Shown: positions 31,701 through 42,811 of the stretch, piece by piece
Numbering within the stretch: position 1 is the stretch's first letter
Layout: each line of letters opens with the position of its first letter
Source of the DNA: Rhizophagus irregularis
Taxonomy: Eukaryota > Glomeromycota > Glomeromycetes > Glomerales > Glomeraceae
Reading direction: 5' to 3'
Assembly (NCBI RefSeq): GCF_026210795.1
Contig: NC_089454.1
Span: 2,914,001 to 2,978,000, forward strand
Length of the DNA: 64,000 bases
Program-made: the position numbers and the translations under genes
The notes under the pieces: model-generated
Told to the model about the DNA's origin: nothing
The model's input: the letters and a program-made list of their open reading frames with translations, nothing else
Databases searched by the model: none

Positions 31701-33330
31701 AAATAACTTTAACATTCGTAAAGTTTTATCCCTGATATATTGTCATATGAATACTACCAGCTACACAATTTTCTGTAAAAATTAATTTATTTGATTTCGG
31801 TTAAATTTGGAAAATCACTGATCGAACATTTTTACGAGAAACATAAGATTGATATTATATAATAGATAAGATAAGATAATTATATGATAAATAAAAAATC
31901 ACGTTCTTACGCGTTCGTTAAATTAGATTATTGCCGTTGTAAGACCTAAGCCCGTGATAAATCACGTTGCCACCTTAGTCTTAACAAAATAATACTTTAT
32001 TAATAATATAAGTAAATACAATAATATGCTTGGTTTAATAATATTAAATAACGGTTAAATATTTATCCAATTATCCTAAAATTCAAAATAATTCTCAAAA
32101 TTCGTAATCTGATTTTTGACAAGACGGAATTTGTCTGCCTTTTATAAGAACTCATAATCAGTAACTAAAAAGTAAATTACTACGCATCCTTTCTACTAGA
32201 TTTTCGATATTGCTGATTCATAATCATTTTCCTTAAAAGTAAATTAGTACAAATACATGATCTACAAATTAATCAGCTGATATCCTAATCATTTGACTGA
32301 ATAATCTTCTAGTTTAACGTCATCTAGGACGTTAATCCCTCTCTACTTCTGGTTCGTAGTTTAATGTCATTGCGGACCATTTAAATACAATTTTAAACTA
32401 CTAAAAATTTATATACTAATTTTTAATATAATACTGCGCCTCATAATTAATAAATTTACTAGGTGAGTTACAGCATTACACCGTTTTCGAAATTGATGTC
32501 GATCACATAAGGTGGTAAGAAATTTCAAGAAAAAACATAATGTATGTGATGTAAACACAGACCATCAAATTACTGAAATGCCTAAGGACCTATACGCTAA
32601 GTGACTTATTACATCAGTCATGACTTATGAGTTTATTCATAGTCTATTTAATAATTTTAATAGCTTACCGCCTTGAAAATCAAATTATATTAATATATTC
32701 GTAGTGATTTATATACATACAGTATATTAAAGTGACATTCATTTATTATATATCATCTTGGCTAAGTATCAAAAAACGATTAGTGACAATCACGTGATAT
32801 TTTACATCAACTTTAACGACCCTAGCATCAACAAATATTCGTAGAATTAAAGGGCTTTTGAACAAGCTACGAGTCATAGCATTAGTTCCCAAACCTACAA
32901 ACCGCGGATAACCTCAGATAATCAAATTTATCCGATAACTCAAATCGGTTATTTCGAATGTTTTATATTGAATACTTCTACCTGCAGAATAAGATATGAT
33001 TCTGCAGACACAGTGCCCCTAGGTTTTAGGTAAGGCGCGCTGACAATAGACCATTGCAGAATCCAATAATTAGTTCAATTTGCCGATCTATCGCTAATTA
33101 GATCAATTTTGCTGATCATACTTGTAATAGACGTAATATGGATTTCGAGATTTAAACTTTAATAGAAAATAATTATATTGTCGATCCATTCATTCGTATT
33201 CCGAATGGGCGCTTCTGCACCACGGATTTGTTGGGAAGCGCGAAATTTAGAAGCACCAATACTTAGTGTTTTATGTATACCTCTAATACAATTACAGAAT
33301 TGTGAAAATGAGAGAACTAGCATGTGGAAA
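28748..33330. other. Long gene-poor AT-rich stretch
   Basis: About 4.6 kb without a supportable gene. A GGCCAGCACTG...TTTGGCCGGCG patch near 30,480-30,515 resembles the 'ccggcc' dispersed repeats seen at 47.8 and 62.7 kb. Around 32,460-32,570 lies a copy of a dispersed repeat listed separately. Confidence 0.55.
32460..32570 (+). repeat. Dispersed repeat, copy 1 (CGATCACATAAGGTGGT)
   Basis: CAGCATTACACCGTTTTCG ... CGATCACATAAGGTGGTAAGA ... ATGTATGTGATGTA is matched in reverse complement at about 48,250-48,370. Unclassified; present in opposite orientations. Confidence 0.6.
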
Positions 33331-33336
33331 AATTGT

Positions 33337-33344
33337 TATAAATA
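33337..33344 (+). promoter_or_regulatory. TATA box of the Cys-rich secreted protein gene
   Basis: TATAAATA, about 160 bp before the ATG and followed by a long A-rich leader. Confidence 0.5.
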
Positions 33345-33417
33345 CGGGCGTTAATTCTTCAAAACAAAAAAATAAAAATAAAAATTAAAAAATAAAATTA
33401 GATCAAAATAATAAACC

Positions 33418-33482
33418 AAAATCCTAATCCTAATCTGACCTTAATCTAACCCTAACTCCAACCCTAATCTTAATCCAATTAA
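33418..33482 (+). repeat. Degenerate telomere-like CCCTAA tract in the 5' leader
   Basis: About ten CCTAA/CCCTAA/CCTTAATCT-type units precede the ATG by 15 bp. Fungal telomeres are usually TTAGGG, so this looks like a degenerate interstitial telomeric tract, or simply a pyrimidine-rich leader. Confidence 0.6.
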
Positions 33483-33496
33483 ACCACCTGACGAAA

Positions 33497-33808
33497 ATGA
33501 ACCGCTCTATTCATCTTTTTATCATTGGTTTCTTGAGTCTCTTGGTCTTATTCATTTCTGGCACCTTTGCCGCCTGCAATGCAAACATAGCATCAGACTG
33601 TGACTGTAAACCTGAAAACATTAAAGGCTGTGATGCCACAGGCATAACTGTTGGAGGTGTTACCTGTGGTCGAGAAATTAATTGCAGCCTTTTAAAACAT
33701 AGATTTCAAGTTGATATTAATGGAAAATTTTGTCATCTTGGCACTTGCAGTAGAGAGTGTGTATGCCCATTGGGTAATGGTGATTGTACTTGCAGTACTG
33801 GCCAGTGA
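33497..33808 (+). CDS. Small secreted 12-cysteine protein
   Basis: A 103-residue protein with a clear signal peptide: Arg at position 3, a hydrophobic core LFIIGFLSLLVLFISG and a probable cut after GTFA. The mature part of about 78 residues has 12 cysteines (CNANIASDCDC ... CHLGTCSRECVCPLGNGDC), which suggests six disulfides and no membrane anchor. Size, secretion and Cys content fit the small secreted proteins that symbiotic fungi use as candidate effectors or as antimicrobial peptides; which one cannot be told from sequence. One uninterrupted exon, TATA box upstream. No family recognised. Confidence 0.82.
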   Translation: MNRSIHLFIIGFLSLLVLFISGTFAACNANIASDCDCKPENIKGCDATGITVGGVTCGREINCSLLKHRFQVDINGKFCHLGTCSRECVCPLGNGDCTCSTGQ

Positions 33809-36435
33809 TCCAAATGGCCTCAAATGACTCAAATGACTGGTCACTTTCAAAATATCCGAATGGCATAGTCATTTTGCCATCACTGCAGTATTTGTATCGG
33901 CTAGTTTTCTTAATTTATGAATATTTTGAAAGACATATTTAAATAATTTAATAATAAAATAAAATTTCAATTTAAGAATATTATTCCACTATTGTGTGTA
34001 CATTTTTTTCCCGTGATATTTAAATTTCAAAAAATTATTTTTTTTAAAAAAAAAAGTATTATGTTACAAAATTTTTTTACTTTTGTATAAATTAAGTGCA
34101 ATAAATCGAGTCGGAATTGATAATTTTAATGACTTGTGACCCGCATGCATAGTACGTTGCTGACACCAACAGAATTAATGGTGTGATAAAATAAGATTTT
34201 ACCAATCTCAATATTTGTTTATTAGACGCTCAATTGATGACGTGGTTTATGTTATATTTACCAATTATTACACGCTCATTATTGTGCGGAATTCATTGTA
34301 CCGATATTTTTGTTATCATGCCCGATATTTTTAATGATGATCGACAACATAATTAATTATATTAGCATACTAATCCTAATATCACGTATAATAATATTGT
34401 ATTGAACGGGCCTTCGGCCGATATTTTGACGCCCCGTTCAATAACATACAATTATCAATAAATCAATAAATTCAACAATCCCACTTTAGTAATATTTAAG
34501 TTATTTCTTAAAATTAAGGGAAAGATCGCCACTCAGCGGGATAAAATCGTCAAAAATTCTATAATTAAATTTACGGGCTTTGTATTAATAAAAAAACCGT
34601 TTTTTGGAATGCCGCGTTCTTTATTATAAGTTTTTTTCAATAAACCAAAAAAAGACAGTATAAAATAATTTTTTTGCCGAGAGGGATATTTGAAAGATCA
34701 ATATTATGGTATATGTACATAAATACCAGTAGAAACCATTTAATTTTTTAAAAAACACTATTTTTTACATAATTTATAAAGAAAAGGACCGAAACCTATC
34801 AAATTAACGAAAAAAATGATCTATTAACATCCTTAAATATAAAAAAACTATTCACATGCCAGATTCCAAAGGTACCTAAAACTGAGATCTACTGAAAAAA
34901 AAACAAACATGTTAGTAACTAAAAATTTTTATTAACAGCCTTAAAAAAATCTATTCGCATAGTTACTTTAAAGTAATCCAAAATTTAAGACGTATAGGAA
35001 CGAAATCTACAAAAAAAAACAAAAGGAATATTAGTAACTAATAACAATTTTCACTAAAAAAGGTATGTTTACTTACCTTTCCAAGAATTCCAAAGCACTC
35101 AAGTCCAAAAAAATGAAACCTACAAAAAAAAAATAAAAGGAATATTATTAAAGCCATACTGAGACTACTAAGACTACTAATTTTAAGCCTAAATAACTAA
35201 AAAAATGGAGAAGATAAATATATTTTCACTATTAAGAAACAAGAAAATTACCAATAAATAAATTATAAACTAAAATTTATAAATTAAATAAAACTAAATA
35301 AAAATAAAATATAGGTCAAAATATTTTACTTAACGTACAAACCTATTAAATTTACAGCTGGAATGGCGCGTTCTTCCAGAGTAAAGTCAAAGAGTTTGAA
35401 CTTTGACGACGCTAAACTTCGTGAGTGGCTTGGCTAGGATTGACATTATCCGTTACCGCATTCAGCATTTTTAATTAATAATCATTTGAGAAGACGTCAC
35501 CTTAACAAACTGCGTACTAGCCATTTTTAGTAATAATTTGCGTCAGATAAGATGGTTAGCAAGAAATTTTTGGTATTTTTAGTTGAGTTCTGTATTAGGA
35601 AAAGGCTCTTTAAAAAATAATTATTTTTAATATAAGAAATAAAATGAAATATTATCAATATTATCCGTAAATGCGAAAATGTACAGTAGATATGCAACTC
35701 ATATCCAGTCTAGATAAAAAATATATATTTTTTTTTTACGCGTTATCTTATTAGATCATATGATTCCAGAAAACATGACTATGGTTAACAAGATACTATA
35801 CGAGATAAGTAATATTTTCTTATAAAAAATCAACCTTTTTTAGCTTTTTACTTTTCTCCAATAAAAAAGAAAAAAAAAAAACTTTATCATGATATTCTAC
35901 AGCGACTTCGTAAAATAACTGATTATTATTTCATGGAGTCACTGGAATATCATGATATCTCCCGTGAAATAACTATTACTTATAATCATGGTTCCGGCCA
36001 TAAAACTCAAAAAACATGATTATCTTATAAACAGGAAATCCATTCATAAATTATTTTAAAAGAATAATTAAGAATCCATTTTATATCTGTTATTTGTATA
36101 TTTGTACTAATGTTATTTAAGTTTATCAAAAAAATTATTATAGTATAAAAATCATTGATAAATTAGGATATATATTTGAAAACTATTAATTATTTTAATA
36201 AATTTAATACAACACTAAAATTTGCAATGGCTCATTACGACATTACGCCTTTAATCTATCCAAATATATCAATAATTGCATGTTTTACGTGTTCTTCACA
36301 ATAAAACTTGAATCTGATGTTTCATATCACAGCGTCTGTATATTTGAGTTAGTCGGAAAAAGTTCTTAACTCCTTCATACAATTTTTCAGGACCCAGAAA
36401 TATCGTTCACAAAAGAGTCAAGGCCTTATCTCTTT
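33809..36435. other. Gene-poor stretch with a 10-bp-arm hairpin and A-rich repeats
   Basis: No gene. ATTGAACGGG (34,401) and CCCGTTCAAT (to 34,442) form a hairpin with a GCCTTCGGCC loop region. Between about 34,790 and 35,160 an A-rich unit with 'ATCTACTGAAAAAAAAACAAA'-like words and 'GGAATATTAGTAACTAA' repeats loosely with a period near 100 bp. Two 'TGGAATG(C)CGCGTTCTT' words occur at 34,605 and 35,359. Confidence 0.5.
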
Positions 36436-36436
36436 A

Positions 36437-36925
36437 TCTTCTCATCACTCATTTTCGTATCCCATCACTCCTCTTCATCTCCTATCACTCCTTTCGTCTC
36501 CCATCACTCCTTTTTGTCTCCTATCGCTCCTTTTCATCTCCCATCACTTCTTTTCGTTTTCCATCATTCCTTTTCGTCCCCCATCATTCTTTTTCGTCCC
36601 CATCACTCCTCTTCATCTTCTCATCACTTCTTTTCGTCTCCTATCACTCCTCTTCATCTCCCATCACTCCTTTTCGTCTCTCATCACTCCTTTTTGTCTC
36701 CCATCACTCCTTTTTGTCTCCCATCGCTCCTTTTTGTCTCCCATCGCTCCTTTTCGTCTCCCATCACTACTTTTCGTCTCTCATCATTCCTTTTCGTCCC
36801 CCATCACTCTTTTTCGTCCCCATCACTCCTCTTAATCTTCTCATCACTCCTTTTCGTCTCCCATCACTCCTCTTCATCTTCTCATCACTCCTTTTCGTCT
36901 CCCATCACTCCTCTTCATCTACCAT
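36437..36925 (+). repeat. Polypyrimidine minisatellite, 20-bp unit
   Basis: About 24 copies of a CTCCCATCACTCCTTTTCGT unit with small variants. It is open in all plus frames (poly HHSFSSP-like), which is a repeat artefact. One strand is almost entirely pyrimidine. Confidence 0.9.
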
Positions 36926-39290
36926 CATGCCATATTTCTCCTTTTATCACCAGTTTGTATATTTATAAATTGAAGTCATTTTTTTTTTACAATAACTTTC
37001 ACTTAAAAGATCTTTTAAAAGTATGTCAAACTCCCCCATGAAAATGACCTCTTGTTTTTTTCTAAATGCATCGATAGTGAAGTTTTTTGTTTTTCAACTT
37101 ATTTTTAACAAAAATAAATATATTTTTTTTTTCGCGTAAGAAAAATTTCATACAAATTATATTGTGAAAATTAAATTCATTTTTTTTATTTTTTTTTTAA
37201 AAGAAAATTACTTTCAATAAATATATTTTTTAATTTTTTTGTACAATAAATACAATAAATTATTTTTATTGAATTAACATAAAATTTTGACAGTGATTTT
37301 AAAAAAAAATTTAAAAATCTTTTTTTTTATTTATTCATTTAAAAAAGTATTTTTTTTTACATTTGCCGTCAGTGATCATTATCTGTATCATGTGAATATT
37401 ATTTAATTATTGTTTATGTTACAACTGTAAAAAAAAATTAAATGCTTTGCTATTACAAACTAGCTCATATTAAACACTTTTAACTCACTTTTATTACCTG
37501 TGTATTGTAAAGTTACAGGTATTTTGTGCAGTTCATGCTTCATAGTACACGAGTTTCTAAATTTTTTATTACTTTCACATATTTAATTTTTTAACTTCAG
37601 GTTATAATTTCATCACTTTAGCCAAATGAAATCAACTTTATTTCAGCAAAATTGAAACTACTTCAGCAGTATCTGTATTATGTCAAGTCAAATCCAAAGG
37701 ATTAGATAGTGGATTTATCAATGGTTTGGCAAACTATATGATTTCACCAAAAACTTTCATTTTATAAATACACAATTTGACATTTCTTAATACAATGTAT
37801 AGTTATTTATTAGTATTATTCATTTCAAGTTATTGCCTCACATTAAACAGTTTAGAAACGCCCTGTCAGGGACTAAGGCAACTTGTTCATTTAATAAAAA
37901 TGATTTAATTTAAAGTCCTTGTTGCTTTATTATATCTTTTCAAATTTTTTCATTTCACTTATTCACTTATTCACTTTATACAAGTCACATCATTTGAATC
38001 AGCCATGATTAATAATTCTTCAGACACATTATGGATTTTTGTGTATATTTAATCAAAGAATTTAAGGGTTAATTATTACCATGTCTATTTATGCTACAAG
38101 TTGGTATATTCAAGAATATGGTTTAACTAGTTTAATGGAACGTTTATTTTGAAAGAAGAAGAAGAACGATATAGAGTGTTCAAACCTGAATTATTGAAAA
38201 TTTTTTCATAAAATATATTTCATTTTTTTTTTAACATTTACGAAATATTTGTTTTTTTCTTATATGAATAGAGTTATTACATACAGCTTAAATTCTAAAA
38301 TAAAGAATAAATCATATCTCGATGATAGCCATTGTTTATATATTTCTTACACTAATACAATTATATCTGTGTACTTTATTATCATATATACGCACTATAT
38401 AGCATTATAGCTTCATACGCTCATATACATTTATACACAAAATTTTCTCAAATCCAATTATTTATAAAGATATCATGAATGTAAAAAACGTATTATCTTT
38501 TTTTTTATTTAAATAAAAAGCTACATATTTAAGTCGATATTAAATGTAACCTTAAACAGAATGAGAAACGAAAAAGAAAAAATAGTTACATCTATAATTA
38601 AAAGGAAAAAGAAAACAACAAGAATAAAAGGAAGAAAAAACTAAAAATAAAACTAAAAAGAGAAGAAAAACTCTATAATTGAAAAGTTCTATTTGTCTAT
38701 GGGAGTAAAAATCTATATCCCAGTTCACATCTTCAACTGCCCTTCAGAATTACCCTGGTTAATAGCCATAATTGTATAAGAAGTAAGAATTTCACCTGGC
38801 ACTAACGTTAAGACACCTATTTTAAAGAAAAAATGAATTGATACATGCCCTACAAAATTTACAAAATTTTTTAGTCACTATCACCTCATACCATATGAGG
38901 TTTACCACCCTGTTAATTATGCCTAAGCAGGGAACCCCAGGACACCCATGTGGCCAACATAGGATCTATGGTAAATGGACTCATATAGTATTCAATAACA
39001 ATTACTAAGTAAGTGACATGGCATAGGAGATATGTGTCATTTCCAACGGGAACCTGGCCTTCCCTTCCATATGGATCAGCTTGGGGATCACCTATATGGC
39101 ATCATTGTAGCTATGTCTTTGTGCACAAAAGCAGATAGCTACTAGCCTGTAGCAAATGGTACGTACTACGAGCACATAAACCCCTATGTCAATTATAACA
39201 GTTCACCATCCGGAAGACTTTCAGTGAACCCTGCAGTGTTACACCTACACATACGTCCATCCGGCGAACTATTATAATTATACTTACCAC
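36926..39290. other. Mostly non-coding; possible short exon at 38,731-38,826
   Basis: AT-rich with poly-T/A runs. On the minus strand 38,731-38,826 reads KIGVLTLVPGEILTSYTIMA then INQGNSEGQLKM-stop, preceded by an ATAG acceptor; this might be the last exon of the small gene at 39,291-39,470. The intervening 38,880-39,290 is GC-richer than its surroundings and holds two CCGGATGG words and a CCTCATATGGTATGAGG palindrome; unexplained. Confidence 0.4.
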
Positions 39291-39470
39291 TTAATGATAT
39301 GACCTAGCCTCGTTTAGTGTTAGCTTGTCCCCTATCGAAGGAACTCTAGTAGTAGAAGAGGGATCCGCAGGAGAATGAGAAGAAACAGAACCAGAAGCTG
39401 GAGCGTGAATAGAGGCTTCAAGAGAAGAGTTTTCCGGAGTAGTAAGTTTGGCAGTATTTTGAGTATTCAT
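39291..39470 (-). CDS. Short Ser/Thr/Pro-rich ORF, possibly a first exon
   Basis: A 59-codon frame from ATG, rich in Ser, Thr, Pro and Ala (SSLEASIHAPASGSVSSHSP), ending LNEARSYH-stop. A good donor (GTAAGT) lies six bases after the stop, so coding may be frameshifted relative to splicing. The composition is disordered, as in retroelement gag N-termini. Function unknown. Confidence 0.35.
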   Translation of the reverse strand: MNTQNTAKLTTPENSSLEASIHAPASGSVSSHSPADPSSTTRVPSIGDKLTLNEARSYH

Positions 39471-39728
39471 TACTTCCTATACAAGCTCTATTGAGAAGTG
39501 AAAACAAGTGAATATTCACGATGCGTAACCAAAGGAAGAATGATAACAGTAATAAAATTGCAGTATCGTAAATACAGTAGGTACCAAGAACCACAAAACG
39601 TCTAAACTGACAAGAGTAGTTAGAATGGTTTTTCACTTACAAACAAGTTTTTAATAGCTAATGACCATATGTTGTCCAAAGGCAGTAAATACAGTTCTTG
39701 ATGCCGATATATCTTTTTTTTCCGTCTT
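39471..39728. other. Short intergenic stretch
   Basis: Upstream flank of the short minus-strand ORF; nothing recognisable. Confidence 0.45.
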
Positions 39729-39905
39729 AATATTTACTTGCGCGCGAAAAAAAAGGTATTTACTTGCGCGTGAAAAAAAGATATTTATTTGCGGATGAAA
39801 AAAAAGGTATTTTACTTGCGCGTGAAAAAAAGATATTTACTTACGCGTGAAAAAAAAGGTATTTATTGTATTTATTTGCGCGTGAAAAAAAAGGTATTTA
39901 TTTGT
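39729..39905 (+). repeat. Tandem repeat of about 28 bp with CGCGTGAAAAAA core
   Basis: Six to seven copies of GGTATTTACTTGCGCGTGAAA followed by A runs. Each unit holds (T)GCGCG or ACGCGT, which resembles the MluI cell-cycle box of fungal promoters. Confidence 0.8.
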
Positions 39906-40149
39906 GTTTGAAGGAGGAATGAAAGAGATGGTGGAGAAATATGTATTAAAAAAAAATAAAAGAACTGTATAAATATTATTTTTTTGTTGTACAATGATGA
40001 TATCAATATCTGCAATCAATTAAATCAATTACTCAACAATATCAATACGTATGGTTATATTGTAGCTTTTAATTACCTAATCATGACGTATTTACCTTTA
40101 TATACATCTTTTTATTCATATCAATAATTATAATTAACTTTTAACAGAC

Positions 40150-40518
40150 TCAAACTAACACAAGCCCGATTTTATTAAGTATATCATAATCATTTATTAC
40201 TGCATATGCTTTAAAGTAGGTAATATTCTTTTTACCGTACAACGATTTATGATATGATGTGGAGTTGTCTTTAAGAGATTTAAATGGCGTATGAAAAAAA
40301 CTTTTATTCCTTAAAAAAATTTGTCGAAAGAGATGTTTTTTCAATGGCTGACTACCATCTTCGTAGTGGATACCATTCTTGCTGAGTTTTTTAGTGCCTA
40401 GACTACGTATATTGCACTCATACATTGATACCAAAAATTCAATAAGACAAAGTTGCCTTTCAACCTTAATGAAGACCCTTGGTAAAGGATAGAAATCGGT
40501 ATAGGTTAGGATTGCCAC
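40150..40518 (-). CDS. Hypothetical protein fragment, no family recognised
   Basis: Open frame of 122 codons without an ATG at its start; coding text may extend a few codons further upstream (LWKKVPEFLVAI). The protein is basic in the second half (KKLSKNG, KKHLFRQIFLRNKSFF) and has no signal peptide or domain I can name. It may be an exon or relic of a larger gene. Confidence 0.4.
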   Translation of the reverse strand: MAILTYTDFYPLPRVFIKVERQLCLIEFLVSMYECNIRSLGTKKLSKNGIHYEDGSQPLKKHLFRQIFLRNKSFFHTPFKSLKDNSTSYHKSLYGKKNITYFKAYAVINDYDILNKIGLVLV

Positions 40519-40970
40519 CAGGAATTCAGGAACTTTTTTCCATAATCATCTTTTTTACAAATACTTCAATTATTTGAATCTTTTATTTATATATTCAGTA
40601 TTTATTTAATTTGATTGACCACCTTAATGTTGCGATAGAAGAATTGAAATTATATTATACAAATGTTAATAATCTATTATATGACTTTTTACTTTTAATA
40701 ATTACATTGATGACAAACTAAATATTATTAATCAAAGTTTTCATATATCAAGATTTTCAGGTTTAGATATGAGAAACGAAAATTATTTTGTGTTACATGA
40801 TCGACCCAATTTTTTAACCATTACTTTTTCAATATAAATCATACAATTTTTAAAATTTTATTAAAAATGGAAAAATGGACCAGTATTTTTTTTCTTAGAG
40901 ATTTCATATGAGCCATATTTAGATAACAATGAAAACAATAATAAGCTCCTTTATTTCATTGTTTTGCTGA
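40519..40970. other. AT-rich flank, no gene seen
   Basis: No supportable gene; may contain eroded parts of the Sel1-repeat relic that follows. Confidence 0.45.
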
Positions 40971-41134
40971 TCAATCATCAACCCAACCAGGAATGATGAT
41001 GTTAGGATATTGTTATGATGAAGGTATTGGAACCGAAATTAGATGGAATTGCAAGAGATGTCAATAAATCAATTTATTGGTTTGAAAAATCTGCCAAACA
41101 AGGAAATCAAGGTGCACAAAATACTTTATGTTAA
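40971..41134 (+). pseudogene. Sel1-repeat relic
   Basis: MMLGYCYDEGIGTE and, one base out of frame, DVNKSIYWFEKSAKQGNQGA. Together they are a typical Sel1-like repeat (alpha/alpha solenoid) as found C-terminal to many kinases of these fungi. The frame shift and lack of any other repeat mark it as a remnant. Confidence 0.7.
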
Positions 41135-41362
41135 AAAAATAAATATATCCGATGTAAAATTATTAGTACGGAAAATAAAATTTTATTTTTAATAGTCCGT
41201 CTGAGTACGGAAAAATTAAAAAAATCTTTTCAAACGTCTGTCCAAATTTGTAGTACCGTACAGTACTATTTTACTATATATTCTACTCTCGCCCCGTACT
41301 ATAATATATTATCATTTTATTAATTTTAACAAATTATTACCTATATTAAATTGCTGTAACCA
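41135..41362. other. Intergenic DNA with CCGTAC words
   Basis: Contains several CGGAAAATAAAA and GTACTAT words but no gene. Confidence 0.4.
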
Positions 41363-41455
41363 TCTTTAATTTACTTAGTATTACATTATAACTGATAATA
41401 CTAAAATTTTCTATTTAAATAAACTCATTGGTCCCGGTGCGGGTAACTGCTAGTT
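41363..41455 (-). repeat. Dispersed repeat with GCACCGGGACCAAT core, second copy
   Basis: Inverted relative to 10,058-10,150. Confidence 0.75.
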
Positions 41456-42298
41456 CAATACTAAATAAAATAATTTACAATAGTAAATTACTGTATTAAA
41501 AAGTGTTGTTAGTATTTTTAAAATTTTTCAATATCCCCAATTAATTTATATTTTATATTACCGAAGTAGAAAGAGAATACTTTTTTGGCATTCAAAATAG
41601 AATTCCATTATAAAGAAATTAAGTCAACTTTTCATTTTAAAAATAATTTTGTATTCTTGGTAATGTAGACGCAAATAATAACTTACAATAAATAACATAT
41701 TTAGTAGATCAGTTGCCACAACTGCACCGTATACTCCATAGTTGAGAAGATTCCTAGGGTGAAACAGATTTTCATGCATAAGAATAAACCTTTAAATGTT
41801 TTAAAAATTCTTTTTTTTATAAACGATCTAAATGCTCGGTTTAGATCGATTGGAGCTTCTAAGCAGTTTCGAATTAGTGTCAGGTTATTCGCTGATCATC
41901 TAAATAATACGGTATATAATACATTCGGATAAAGCACTAGTAACTAGTTCAAAAAATACATATATATTTTTTTGGGTAAAATAAGTAAGAACACAGTACT
42001 TAAAAGAATAATAGCATCTGTATAGTACCTAGAGAATTTAGTGATTATACTATACGATCACAAAATTATCTTTCTAAATTTAATAATTTTTTGTAATTGG
42101 CTTTACGGATACCAGGTACAAACGAGATAATATTTATAAAATATTTTACATTTAAAATATTTTTAAACGCAAAAAAAAGAATTTATTTATTTAAAAAAAA
42201 TTTAAAATAAAATAAAAATAAAATTATTGTTAATTAATTAACTAATTAATTTACTTATTATTAATTAAAGATTCATGTAAAATAAGTACATAAAGCAT
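41456..42298. other. AT-rich intergenic DNA, no gene seen
   Basis: Downstream flank of the ML-domain gene. Nothing recognisable apart from AT-rich words near 42,170-42,260. Confidence 0.5.
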
Positions 42299-42811
42299 TT
42301 ATAAAAAATCCCAAACTTCAAAATCTGCAGATCCACTATCAATACCAACAAGAGTAAATGCACAGGCTATTGGTTCAACATTAGGTGGTTGTCCATGTCC
42401 AATTCCAATTCCAATAGCGTATGATGTAGGCAATTCTTTTGGTGCAGTGTATTTCTGCGTTGTAGAAAATGCAGTTCCGGCTTTAATTGGGCAAGTAACT
42501 CCAGGTAATGAACAAATATCCACAACAAGGGGATCTCCTATTGGTTTTTTCGCGTTAATATCGATGAATGCAATACCAAGAAAATCTCCAGTGACAATGT
42601 CTTTTTTCATTGTTCCTTTAATGACAAACGTTTCTTCTGTTCCAGCAACGATAGGAACAGGTGTCACTGTTACATCGAGTCCTACTACATCTGGTGGCAA
42701 ACCGGGACATGGGAGAAATAGAATTTCCCTTTTTTCAAGTGCAAGTGGTGCTGCATTGACCGCAAAAAGCGTAGCAAATAAAACGAATGCCAAAATAAAA
42801 ATTCGACTCAT
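42299..42811 (-). CDS. Secreted ML-domain (NPC2-like) lipid-binding protein
   Basis: A 170-residue protein with a signal peptide (FILAFVLFATLFAVNA) and a Lys-Arg site after LALEKR for Kex2-type processing. The mature part has ML-domain features: an early Cys (LPCPG), VTVTPVPIVAGTEETFVIKG, a VDICSLPGVTCPIKAG segment with two Cys, LPTSYAIGIGIG and a last Cys in EPIACAFTLVGI. ML proteins form a beta-sandwich that carries sterols or phospholipids; fungal members include phosphatidylglycerol/phosphatidylinositol transfer proteins and NPC2. The expected location is the vacuole or outside the cell. Intact, single exon. Its 5' two-fifths and promoter lie in an inverted duplication whose other copy is truncated. 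Confidence 0.85.
   Translation of the reverse strand: MSRIFILAFVLFATLFAVNAAPLALEKREILFLPCPGLPPDVVGLDVTVTPVPIVAGTEETFVIKGTMKKDIVTGDFLGIAFIDINAKKPIGDPLVVDICSLPGVTCPIKAGTAFSTTQKYTAPKELPTSYAIGIGIGHGQPPNVEPIACAFTLVGIDSGSADFEVWDFL

Noticed and set aside
33418-33482. A chromosome end (telomere)
   Set aside because: The units are degenerate, only about 60 bp long and followed by a gene and 30 kb of sequence; at most interstitial.
36514-37041. 175-codon HHSFSSP-rich frame
   Set aside because: Translation of a 20-bp minisatellite; the other plus frames are open too.
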